The position numbers and the translations under genes were made by a program. The notes under the pieces are model-generated. The model ran no database searches. It saw only the letters and a program-made list of their open reading frames with translations, and was not told where the DNA came from. A stretch of DNA of 64,000 nt from Terrisporobacter glycolicus ATCC 14880 = DSM 1288 (GTDB lineage Bacteria; Bacillota; Clostridia; Peptostreptococcales; Peptostreptococcaceae). The stretch spans positions 3,658,001-3,722,000 of the forward strand of contig NZ_CP117523.1 in assembly GCF_036812735.1 (NCBI RefSeq), in the 5' to 3' direction. Of this stretch, positions 37,848 through 45,778 are shown one piece after another. The first letter of the stretch is position 1; the number at the start of each line of letters is the position of its first letter.

Positions 37848-38861
37848 CTATTCATTTACAATTACTACACCATGAGCTACTGATGGTATAGTTTGCTTTT
37901 GAAGTGTACTTGTTGGAGATAATAAAGCACCTGTTGATACAAGCATAACTTTATTAAATTCTTTTTTAAGTAATTTATCATATATATATGAACAAAATAC
38001 TGATGCTGAACATCCACATCCACTTCCACCACAGTGTACATCTTGTTCTTCTAAATTAAAAATTTCTATACCACAATCTGTGTATACTTTTGATATATCT
38101 AGCTTCTTTTCTTTTAGTAAGTCTATTACTATTTCTTTCCCCAGTTTACCTAAATCTCCAGTAGCAATAATATCGAAACTATTAGGATCATCTTTTGTAT
38201 CTTGAAAATAGGAATATATGGTATCTATTGCTGCTGGAGCCATTGCTGCACCCATATTATTTCCATCATCAATTCCTTTATCTATAACCTTCCCTGGTAT
38301 AATATATTTTATTTTAGGTCCTTTACCTTCTTTTGTAAGTAAAACACTACCAGCACCAGTAACTGTCCACTGAGCTGTCATTGGTTTTTGATTGCCTAAT
38401 TCTAGAGGGAATCTAAATTGTCTCTCTGCTGTGCAATAGTGACTAGAAGTCCCACATAGTACATACTTAGCATACTCTCCATCTATGGCCATAGAACCTA
38501 AGCACAGCCCTTCTGACATGGTAGAACAAGCACCATATATACCAAAGAAAGGTATACCTAATTCTCTAGCTGCAAAAGATGCTGGAAACAATTGATTTAT
38601 TAAATCTCCTCCGAATAGAAAGTCCACATCCTCCAATGTCTTATTTGCTTTTTCCACACTCATTCTCATTACAGTTTGCACCATTTTGCTTTCTGCCAGT
38701 TCCCAAGTTTTCTCACCGTATAAATCATCAGACAAAATTAAGTCAAATTTGTCTTTTAAAGGTCCTTGTCCTTCTTTAGGTCCTACTATGGAAGAAGCTG
38801 CAATAATAGTAGGCATATTATTTAATTTAATAGTTCTTTTTCCAATTCTTTTTTTGTTCAT
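37848..38861 (-). CDS. spoVAD: Stage V sporulation protein AD
   Basis: A 337-residue soluble SpoVA component with a thiolase-like fold that binds dipicolinic acid. It shows SSIVGPKEGQGPLKDKFD near the N-terminus, the thiolase-like GIYGACSTMSEGL with its cysteine, and the family end block CGGSGCGCSASVFCSYIYD. It is 12 bases from spoVAE and 34 from spoVAC, so one operon is expected, under the forespore sigma factor. Confidence 0.95.
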   Translation of the reverse strand: MNKKRIGKRTIKLNNMPTIIAASSIVGPKEGQGPLKDKFDLILSDDLYGEKTWELAESKMVQTVMRMSVEKANKTLEDVDFLFGGDLINQLFPASFAARELGIPFFGIYGACSTMSEGLCLGSMAIDGEYAKYVLCGTSSHYCTAERQFRFPLELGNQKPMTAQWTVTGAGSVLLTKEGKGPKIKYIIPGKVIDKGIDDGNNMGAAMAPAAIDTIYSYFQDTKDDPNSFDIIATGDLGKLGKEIVIDLLKEKKLDISKVYTDCGIEIFNLEEQDVHCGGSGCGCSASVFCSYIYDKLLKKEFNKVMLVSTGALLSPTSTLQKQTIPSVAHGVVIVNE

Positions 38862-38895
38862 AATTTCACATCCTTAAATGTTAATTTCCAATTTA

Positions 38896-39354
38896 TTAAA
38901 AAACTAATTTGATAAAGTAATATAGTAGACCGCATATTATGGATGATGAAATACCATACACTAAAACTGGCCCTGCTATTTTAAATAAATTTGCTCCTAC
39001 TCCGGTTACATATCCTTCTTTCTTGAACTCCATAGCTGGAGATACAATTGAATTTGCAAAACCTGTTATAGGAATAATTGATCCTGCTCCTGCTCTTTTC
39101 CCTATAAGGTCATAAACTCCTAAACCTGTAAGAAATGCTCCTAAAAAGATTAATGTCATTGATGTGGCAGAAGCTGCTGCTAGTTCATCTAAATTAATGA
39201 TTTTCATATAAACATCATTAATTCCCTGTCCTATACAACAAATTAGTCCTCCTACTAAAAAAGCCATTATACAGTTTTTTAAATAAGCTGGCTTAGGACT
39301 CATTTTTTCTACATATTGTTTATATTCATTTTTATCTGGTTGCTTATCAGGCAT
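38896..39354 (-). CDS. spoVAC: Stage V sporulation protein AC
   Basis: A 152-residue integral membrane protein with four helices, a mechanosensitive-like part of the SpoVA channel. Signature: FLVGGLICCIGQGINDVY and IGKRAGAGSIIPITGFANSI, the latter shared in form with SpoVAE. It begins the spoVA operon, just downstream of sigF and its terminator, so it has its own promoter in 39355-39447, presumably read by the forespore sigma; I could not define the boxes. Confidence 0.94.
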   Translation of the reverse strand: MPDKQPDKNEYKQYVEKMSPKPAYLKNCIMAFLVGGLICCIGQGINDVYMKIINLDELAAASATSMTLIFLGAFLTGLGVYDLIGKRAGAGSIIPITGFANSIVSPAMEFKKEGYVTGVGANLFKIAGPVLVYGISSSIICGLLYYFIKLVF

Positions 39355-39447
39355 ATATTTTTACCTCCAATTTTTATAAAGAATTAAATGCAATATATAT
39401 TTATTATTTGAAGAAACGTAAAAAATAAACAAAATTTTTCTATAACT

Positions 39448-39485
39448 AAAAAAAGTTCCTTTGATTTTTCAAAGGAACTTTTTTG
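39448..39485 (-). terminator. Terminator between sigF and spoVAC
   Basis: AAAGTTCCTTTGA/TCAAAGGAACTTT stem with seven T on the minus strand; it ends the spoIIA operon. Confidence 0.95.
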
Positions 39486-39493
39486 TACTTAAA

Positions 39494-40258
39494 TTAACTT
39501 ATATAAGATTTTAATTTTAATAAAACTTTTTTCTCTATCCTTGATACTTGAACTTGAGATATTTTTAAGATTTCTCCAATTTCACTTTGAGTTTTATCTT
39601 CAAAATATCTAAGCATAATTATCTGTCTTTCTCTTTTTTCTAGTTTTCCTAATACTTCTTTTAATAATATATTATCTACTACTTTTTCTTCGTTATTTTC
39701 TTCTTTTAAACTAATTTTATCTATTAAACAAATGGGAGAACCTTCTTCTTCATGTATTACTCCATGTAAATATTCTACAGAGAAATTTGCCTCCATTGCC
39801 ATTACTAAATCTTCTTTTTCTACTTCTAATTCTTTTGCAATTTCCTCAACTGTTGGCTCTCTACCAAATTTTTTTGTTAAAGCTTCTCCCTGAGCTTTTG
39901 CTTTTATTGCTAATTGTTTAAGTGATCTAGATACTTTCACCATTCCATCATCTCTAAGGTATCTTTTTATCTCTCCAAGAATCATTGGTACAGCATATGT
40001 AGAAAACTTAACATTAAATGTTGGATCAAACTTATATATAGCTTTTATTAGTCCTATAGAACCTAATTGATATAAGTCATCTCTCTCATATCCTATATTA
40101 GAAAATTTAGATACAACGCTTCTGACTAATCCCAAGTTGTTTGATATGAGCACTTCCTTAGCTTCTTCGTCACCATTTTGAGCTTTCTCTAGTAATTCTA
40201 AGGTTTCTTCATGACTAAGTAAGTGTCTTTTTTCTTCTTTTTTAGCAACTACACTCAT
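39494..40258 (-). CDS. sigF: RNA polymerase sigma factor SigF
   Basis: A 254-residue forespore-specific sigma factor (sigma-70 family, SigB/F/G subgroup). Region 2 is visible in YQLGSIGLIKAIYKFDPTFNVKFSTYAVPMI and region 4 in RERQIIMLRYFEDKTQSEIGEILKISQVQVSRIEKK. SpoIIAB holds it inactive until the forespore forms. ATG at 40258 is chosen because AGAGG is correctly spaced for it; a TTG six bases upstream is too close. Confidence 0.97.
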   Translation of the reverse strand: MSVVAKKEEKRHLLSHEETLELLEKAQNGDEEAKEVLISNNLGLVRSVVSKFSNIGYERDDLYQLGSIGLIKAIYKFDPTFNVKFSTYAVPMILGEIKRYLRDDGMVKVSRSLKQLAIKAKAQGEALTKKFGREPTVEEIAKELEVEKEDLVMAMEANFSVEYLHGVIHEEEGSPICLIDKISLKEENNEEKVVDNILLKEVLGKLEKRERQIIMLRYFEDKTQSEIGEILKISQVQVSRIEKKVLLKLKSYIS

Positions 40259-40284
40259 ATTCAAACCTCTATCCTTTTTTGACT

Positions 40285-40713
40285 TTATTTAGGTAATTCT
40301 ATAGTTTTAGTCATTACTACCTTAGTTCCTTCTCCCTTTATAGAAACCACATCTAAGCTATCCATAAAACTTTCCATAAATGAAAATCCCATACCTGATC
40401 TTTCAAGTTCAGGCTTAGATGTGTACATAGGTTGCATTGCTTCCTCTACATCTTCTATACCATTTCCTCTATCTTCTACAACTACTTTTATTGCTCTATC
40501 TTCGATTTCACATCTTAGGTAAACAAATTTTGAATCATCTTCATCATATCCATGTATAATGGCGTTTGTTACTGCTTCTGATACCGCAGTTTTGATATCT
40601 GACAGTTCTTCTATTGTTGGATCTAATTTTGCTGCAAAAGATGCAACAATTACCCTAGATAAACTTTCATTTTCTGATTTTGCAGAAAACTTAACCTCCA
40701 AAATATTACTCAT
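40285..40713 (-). CDS. spoIIAB: Anti-sigma F factor (serine kinase)
   Basis: A 142-residue GHKL-fold kinase that binds sigma-F and phosphorylates SpoIIAA. The N box is [15 protein letters not shown], with [14 protein letters not shown] and [14 protein letters not shown] for the nucleotide lid. It sits between spoIIAA and sigF, with 21 and about 26-base gaps, in the usual operon order. Confidence 0.97.
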   Translation of the reverse strand: MSNILEVKFSAKSENESLSRVIVASFAAKLDPTIEELSDIKTAVSEAVTNAIIHGYDEDDSKFVYLRCEIEDRAIKVVVEDRGNGIEDVEEAMQPMYTSKPELERSGMGFSFMESFMDSLDVVSIKGEGTKVVMTKTIELPK

Positions 40714-40734
40714 CCTAAAAGTTCCCCCTTTTAA

Positions 40735-41067
40735 TTAAGAATTTATTGCATCTTCAAAGGTATCGTAAATATTAATAATTTTGCTCATTCCAGATAAGTT
40801 GAATAATTTTCTCACTCTAGAATTCATATTTATAACAGATACTTTACCACCATGGTTGACTATTTTTTTATATCTTCCAATTATTACTCCTATTCCAGAA
40901 GAATCCATAAAGTTTACATATTGAAAATCAAATATTATATAATCAATTTGCTTCTTCATTAAAATTGAATCTACTTCTTCTCGAACATCTCTAGCTACAT
41001 GGTGATCAAGTTCAGCAGACAAAATTTCCACTAATAAGATTTTATCTTCAAGATAACATTTAATCAT
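40735..41067 (-). CDS. spoIIAA: Anti-anti-sigma F factor
   Basis: A 110-residue STAS-domain protein. Dephosphorylated, it draws SpoIIAB away from sigma-F. The phosphorylation site is the first serine of MDSSG, Ser56 here (Ser58 in Bacillus). It is the first gene of the spoIIA operon and lies behind a sigma-H-type promoter. The phosphatase SpoIIE is not in the window. Confidence 0.97.
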   Translation of the reverse strand: MIKCYLEDKILLVEILSAELDHHVARDVREEVDSILMKKQIDYIIFDFQYVNFMDSSGIGVIIGRYKKIVNHGGKVSVINMNSRVRKLFNLSGMSKIINIYDTFEDAINS

Positions 41068-41104
41068 ATATTTCCCTCCTTAATGAAAGATTTACAAATA
41101 ATCA

Positions 41105-41131
41105 ATTCTAGTAAAGTCTTTTGTATCCTTC
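41105..41131 (-). promoter_or_regulatory. Sigma-H-type promoter of spoIIAA
   Basis: On the minus strand GAAGGATAC (-35; consensus RNAGGAWWW) is followed after 11 bases by CTAGAAT (-10; consensus RNNGAAT), ending 38 bases before the spoIIAA start. Only one position differs from each consensus. Sigma-H control of spoIIA is established in Bacillus and clostridia. Confidence 0.75.
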
Positions 41132-41267
41132 AATGAAATTTAACTAGTTTTGTTATATTATGTATATTAATAATACTCATAACATCATAACAACCTATTA
41201 TTACCTATATACTATATATTTCCATAATTTACTTGTTATATTCTTATAATTATTAATTTTTTCAAAT

Positions 41268-41308
41268 AAAAAAGTGTCTAAAGATATAAAAATACTCTTA
41301 GACACTTG
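41268..41308 (-). terminator. Terminator upstream of the spoIIA promoter
   Basis: AAGTGTCTAA...TTAGACACTT hairpin with TTTTTTATTT on the minus strand. It ends transcription coming from folT and the remnant at 41333. Confidence 0.85.
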
Positions 41309-41332
41309 TTACTTACACTAAAGCTATTAAAT

Positions 41333-41575
41333 TTAAAATCGATAGACATTTTCTCCAGTCCTAGCCATTCTGGTTTTGGTATGAATTTTTTTATACAACC
41401 ATTTTACCCTATCTAAATTCGCAGTGGTTGCTCTGCTACACACTATATCCTGATTACGTCATTACTTAATAAATCTTAGCAGCTATACCACTTTCAAGTA
41501 AATTATCTACTATATTTATTACTGAATTATTTGATATAATTAATTCTCTATTGTTTGCATTTAAAATATAATTAA
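41333..41575 (-). pseudogene. Unidentified gene remnant downstream of folT
   Basis: The 41068-41579 gap has no intact gene. On the minus strand one frame reads NANNRELIISNNSVINIVDN and ends at a stop near 41485. After a stop and a frame change, DIVCSRATTANLDRVKWLY and a basic tail ending GENVYRF run to a stop at 41333. The composition is protein-like (W, C, several R), but I do not recognise a family. It looks like the end of a decayed gene. Confidence 0.35.
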
Positions 41576-41579
41576 AAAA

Positions 41580-42095
41580 TTAAGCATGTGATACTTTCAC
41601 AAATTTTATAACAACCTTCTTCCATATGATTCCTATGATAAGTGATTGTACTGGTATCATAAGAGCAGCTTTCATTATACGAGTTGGTAATAATGCTAAA
41701 TAGCCTTTACCCATCATTATAGATAGCCAATAAGTGTCTAATCCTAAATTTAAAACAAGACATACAGTTAAAACTGCACCTATTATTCTAGGCCATGTTT
41801 TTGGTTTATTATATAAAAATACTCCGTATACTACTCCTGTTAAAAATGCTGTCAATGTAAATCCAGGGAAAAATGCTCCCGATGGAAATAATGCAACTCC
41901 TAAAAGGTCTCCTATTGTATATGCTATACCAGCACTTAATGGTCCATACATCATTGCTATTATTGCAATTGGTAAGAACCCAAATCCTATTCTAACTATT
42001 GGTGTTTGTATAGAACAGAACCTTGTTAAAATAACCTCTATTGCTATTAACAAACTTATTTGTATTAATTTTTTTACATCAAATTTATTATCCAT
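41580..42095 (-). CDS. folT: ECF transporter S component, folate family (FolT-like)
   Basis: A 171-residue integral membrane protein with about six helices, the substrate-binding subunit of an energy-coupling factor importer. It fits the folate S family by VILTRFCSIQTP, VRIGFGFLPIAI and FFPGFTLTAFLTGVVYG. It must share the EcfAA'T module encoded elsewhere, since none is in the window. The leader shows a structure able to hide the ribosome site. Folate is the likely substrate, but queuosine precursors or other vitamins cannot be excluded. Confidence 0.8.
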   Translation of the reverse strand: MDNKFDVKKLIQISLLIAIEVILTRFCSIQTPIVRIGFGFLPIAIIAMMYGPLSAGIAYTIGDLLGVALFPSGAFFPGFTLTAFLTGVVYGVFLYNKPKTWPRIIGAVLTVCLVLNLGLDTYWLSIMMGKGYLALLPTRIMKAALMIPVQSLIIGIIWKKVVIKFVKVSHA

Positions 42096-42155
42096 AAATT
42101 TCCTCCTATTCTAGCTAGACACATAAATAAGTGATCCATGTGTATGGAGGTATTA
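42096..42155 (-). promoter_or_regulatory. folT leader that can pair with its own ribosome site
   Basis: On the minus strand CCTCC (42146-42150) is complementary to the GGAGG ribosome site of folT (42102-42106). Between them ACACAT (42138-42143) and ATGTGT (42119-42124) form a second stem. The nested two-stem layout is that of a translational switch. No known riboswitch consensus (tetrahydrofolate, preQ1) is recognisable in it. Confidence 0.4.
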
Positions 42156-42560
42156 AAAATGATAATTTTTTATTTACTTGTACTGCCATTTATCATTAAT
42201 TTAATATAGTCTATCTTTCTAATTTAAATAACTATCAGATTTAAACAAATATAAGAATGTTATATTTATTTAAAATAAGTAAAATAATTTGTTATTACAA
42301 TTACCACAATACTTATGACTAAATTTGTAATGTCATATAGAATTGAATTTTAAAATGAATAGATAATTCCTATTTTAACGTCCTTCTTCTAATGTCATTA
42401 AAGTGTGTATACCCCTGTATACATACAAATAGAAAAGATTTCGTATTATGATAATTCTACTAACATCTCATATAAATTATATCATAAATACATACCATTT
42501 GTATTGTATATTGCACATATATTAATAACTAAAGCTATAAATTTATCAATATTTACATTC
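42156..42560. other. Gap between folT leader and helicase terminator
   Basis: AT-rich gap with no coding signal. The only distinct site is an 18-base inverted repeat TGTATACCCCTGTATACA at 42406-42423, possibly an operator for an unidentified regulator. Confidence 0.35.
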
Positions 42561-42597
42561 AAAAAAAAGTAACTTGATTTATTAAATCAAGTTACTT
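42561..42597 (-). terminator. Terminator after the DEAD-box helicase gene
   Basis: AAGTAACTTGATTTA/TAAATCAAGTTACTT hairpin followed by eight T on the minus strand. Confidence 0.95.
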
Positions 42598-42606
42598 CCA
42601 TTTATA

Positions 42607-44265
42607 TTATTTTCTTCTTGAATTTGCTTTTTCTATATTAATTTTATTACCTTTAATTTTTATATTTTTCATTTTATCTAATACTTTTTTAGAATTTTCC
42701 TTTGGAACTTCTACAAATGTATATTTATCATATATGTCTATTGTTCCAACTAATTTACCTGGAATTCCTGCTTCTCCAGCTATTGCTCCAACGATATCTT
42801 TAGCTTGTACTCTTTGGTTTTTACCAACATTGATAAATAATCTTACCATTCCAGCTTCAGCACTTCTACTACGTTTTCTATCGTTTCTATCTCCTCTATC
42901 TCTATCTTTACGACCTCTTCTTCCAGAATCATCTCTATAGCTTGACTTTTCTTCTACTATTTCTTCTTTGTCTTCGTCACCTAAAGCAAGTTTAACAAGA
43001 GCTGCTGCTATTTCTATAACTTCTAGTCCTTCTTCTTCACAAAGGTTTTCTAGCCATTGTGTTTGCTTAGATAAGTTACTTTCTTTTATTGTTTCTTTAA
43101 CTTCTTTGAAGAATGCAGTTACTTTCTTTTCTTCAACGTCAGCTATTGTTGGTATATCATGTCTAACTAATTTAGATTTTGTATATCTTTCGATATCTTT
43201 CATTTTTCTTACTTCTTTTCCAAATACGAATGAGAAAGATATACCTTCTCTACCAGCACGACCAGTTCTACCAATTCTGTGTACATAGTATTCTTCATCT
43301 TGTGGAAGGTCATAGTTAAATACAGCTTCAACATCATCCACATCTATACCTCTAGCTGCAACATCTGTAGCAACAAGTATATCTATTGTACCTTGTCTGA
43401 ATTTATCCATTACTATATCTCTTTGCGTTTGCTTTAAATCTCCGTGAAGAGCATCTGCAAAGTATCCTCTTGCTTGTAATTCACTAACTAACTCATCAGA
43501 ACCTCTTTTTGTATTACAGAATACCACTGATAATTTTGGATTATATACATCTATTAATCTACATAATACTTCTAATTTATTAGCTCTTCTTGTTTCTATA
43601 TAGTATTGTTTTATATTTGGTACAGTTAATTCTTTTCTTACAATTTTTATTAATTGAGGATCATCTTGATATTTTTTAGTTAAGTCTAATATTTCTTTTG
43701 ACATTGTTGCTGAGAAGAATGTCGTTTGTCTTTCACTTGGAGTTTGCTCAAGTATTAATTCAATATCCTCTCTGAATCCCATATCTAACATTTCATCCGC
43801 TTCATCAAGAACTAACATTTTTACTTCGTCCATTTTTAAAGTTCTACGATTTATATGGTCTATAACACGTCCTGGTGTTCCTATTACTACTTGTACTCCG
43901 CTCTTTAATGATTTTATTTGTCTGTCTATTGGTTGTCCGCCGTAAACTGGAAGTGTCTTTATTCCACTTTTATATTTACCTAATTTTTTCATTTCGCTAG
44001 AAACTTGAATTGCAAGTTCTCTTGTAGGACATAATACTACTGCCTGTACATTTTTTTTATTAGGATCAACCATGTCTAACACTGGTATAGAGAAAGCTGC
44101 CGTCTTTCCTGTTCCTGTTTGTGCTTGACCTATAACATCTTTTCCTGTTAAGATTACTGGTATAGATTGAACTTGAATTGGAGATGGCTCCTCAAACCCT
44201 AGTTCCGCTACTGATCTTTTTATTTCTTCACTTATTGGTAAATCTTCAAATTTTATTATATTCAT
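42607..44265 (-). CDS. DEAD-box RNA helicase with DbpA RNA-binding domain (CshA/DbpA-like)
   Basis: A 552-residue ATP-dependent RNA helicase. Motifs in order: Q motif region (GFEEPSPIQVQSIP), I AQTGTGKT, Ia PTRELA, Ib TPGR, II DEAD, III SAT, IV-V VVFCNT, and VI HRIGRTGR. A charged Arg/Asp linker (about 440-470) leads to the C-terminal DbpA-type RNA-recognition domain (VRLFINVGKNQRV, AGIPGKLVGTIDIYDKYTFVEV), which points to 23S rRNA binding and ribosome assembly. It could be CshA by role. Confidence 0.93.
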   Translation of the reverse strand: MNIIKFEDLPISEEIKRSVAELGFEEPSPIQVQSIPVILTGKDVIGQAQTGTGKTAAFSIPVLDMVDPNKKNVQAVVLCPTRELAIQVSSEMKKLGKYKSGIKTLPVYGGQPIDRQIKSLKSGVQVVIGTPGRVIDHINRRTLKMDEVKMLVLDEADEMLDMGFREDIELILEQTPSERQTTFFSATMSKEILDLTKKYQDDPQLIKIVRKELTVPNIKQYYIETRRANKLEVLCRLIDVYNPKLSVVFCNTKRGSDELVSELQARGYFADALHGDLKQTQRDIVMDKFRQGTIDILVATDVAARGIDVDDVEAVFNYDLPQDEEYYVHRIGRTGRAGREGISFSFVFGKEVRKMKDIERYTKSKLVRHDIPTIADVEEKKVTAFFKEVKETIKESNLSKQTQWLENLCEEEGLEVIEIAAALVKLALGDEDKEEIVEEKSSYRDDSGRRGRKDRDRGDRNDRKRSRSAEAGMVRLFINVGKNQRVQAKDIVGAIAGEAGIPGKLVGTIDIYDKYTFVEVPKENSKKVLDKMKNIKIKGNKINIEKANSRRK

Positions 44266-44436
44266 AAATTATTTATTTCCTTTCCGTTATCATAAATATT
44301 AACTTTTCTATTATATAGTTTATTTCAATATTATGCAATTATATTTTTACCTAAAAAAAAGGTCCTATTCAGTTAATCACTTATTTTCGTAATTATCTAA
44401 ATAAAACCTTAGTATAAATATGTATGAAATTTTTGT

Positions 44437-45408
44437 TTATGTTAAGTATGTAAAATATATTGTAGCTATGTAAATTATGTAAGTTCCTAGTAATACCAAT
44501 CCCTGCAATCTATATATTTTGCTACTTTTAATTGTTGGTATTATTAAAGTTAATAAAAGAATTGTCATAAAGACAAAATCTACCCTTATGTTTTGCGCTA
44601 ATATAGGCAAATCATTAATTAATGAAGAAATTCCTATAACTGAAGTAATATTTAATATATTAGCCCCTAATATATTCCCTACTGATATTCCATGATGATT
44701 TTTTCTTATTGCAGTTAATGAAGATACTAGTTCAGGTAACGATGTACCTAGAGCTATTACAGTTAAGCTGATTACCCCTTGCGGAATTCCTATGTAGCTA
44801 GCAAGTTTTACTCCATTATCTACTAGCAATTTGGAACCTACGACCATCATTATCAATCCGAGAACAAATAAAGCGCCTATTTTTAAGCTTTCATGTTTAT
44901 TGGGCTTACTATTATTACAAGAATCAGCTCTCATATTACTTAGGCCACCAACTTTATTTTTACTCGATACACTTTTTATATTTGAGTACATATAAACGGA
45001 AAGTAATACAATTAATAGTAATCCATCTCCTTGTGTTATAGTTCCATTAGTCCCTAAAATCATTAAAGCTATTACAGATATTAATAAAATAACTGATTTA
45101 GAAAAAAACATCTTTCTATCAACTTTAAACGGACTAATAAATGCAACTAAGCCTAAAATTAATCCTGTATTACATATAATAGAACCTACAGCATTCCCTA
45201 AGCTCATGGTTGTATGATTGTCTATGGATGCAAACACAGAAACTGTTAACTCTGGTAATGTAGTTGCAAAACTTACTATAGTTGCACCCAAAATTAACTC
45301 TGATATTCCAGTCTTCTTCCCAATCTTTACTGTACACTCTATAAATATGTCGGCACCTTTAGTGATTAAAAGAAATCCAATCAAAAATAAAATTATAACT
45401 AAAGTCAT
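44437..45408 (-). CDS. Calcium/sodium-type cation antiporter (CaCA family, YrbG-like)
   Basis: A 323-residue membrane protein with about ten helices. It has the two inverted alpha repeats of the CaCA superfamily: GATIVSFATTLPELTVS near residue 42 and TVIALGTSLPELVSS near 215, each with the conserved glutamate of the ion site. The central loop is short and polar, without the large regulatory domain of NCX. Exchange of Ca2+ for Na+ or H+ is inferred. It is divergent from pflB. Confidence 0.92.
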   Translation of the reverse strand: MTLVIILFLIGFLLITKGADIFIECTVKIGKKTGISELILGATIVSFATTLPELTVSVFASIDNHTTMSLGNAVGSIICNTGLILGLVAFISPFKVDRKMFFSKSVILLISVIALMILGTNGTITQGDGLLLIVLLSVYMYSNIKSVSSKNKVGGLSNMRADSCNNSKPNKHESLKIGALFVLGLIMMVVGSKLLVDNGVKLASYIGIPQGVISLTVIALGTSLPELVSSLTAIRKNHHGISVGNILGANILNITSVIGISSLINDLPILAQNIRVDFVFMTILLLTLIIPTIKSSKIYRLQGLVLLGTYIIYIATIYFTYLT

Positions 45409-45778
45409 GCTATTCCCCCCCTATATTTATAGCTATTCAAAAACTCAATCTTTATGCACCAAAATCTTTCTATATTAATAAATAGACATATACTTTTCCA
45501 ATAAGGTTATACGTATTTACTAAATGAATTAAAATAAAATTTCCAATATTTTTATAAAAGACTGTTTAATACATTAAATAGCGGGTATTTATTTAGTATA
45601 ACAAGTCAGATATAAGTCTTATTATAAAGACATAATATTTTCACAATATATTTTTTGTATACAATATACTGTGTTTATGTTAGAATATATTTGTTGTTAC
45701 TTATTGAATTACAACATTAATTAACTAATTATTTATATTAAATTAAATAGTAATAATCACTTTTAGGAGGATATCTTA
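45409..45778 (+). promoter_or_regulatory. Divergent promoter region of pflB and the antiporter
   Basis: A 370-base AT-rich gap. A TTGTATACAA palindrome at 45655-45664 lies 115 bases before pflB and could be an operator or contain a -35. AGGAGGA precedes the pflB ATG. I could not fix a -10/-35 pair or a redox-regulator site. Confidence 0.4.

Noticed and set aside
42096-42250. Tetrahydrofolate or preQ1 riboswitch upstream of folT
   Set aside because: None of the conserved core sequences is present; only the ribosome-site pairing was kept as a separate observation.
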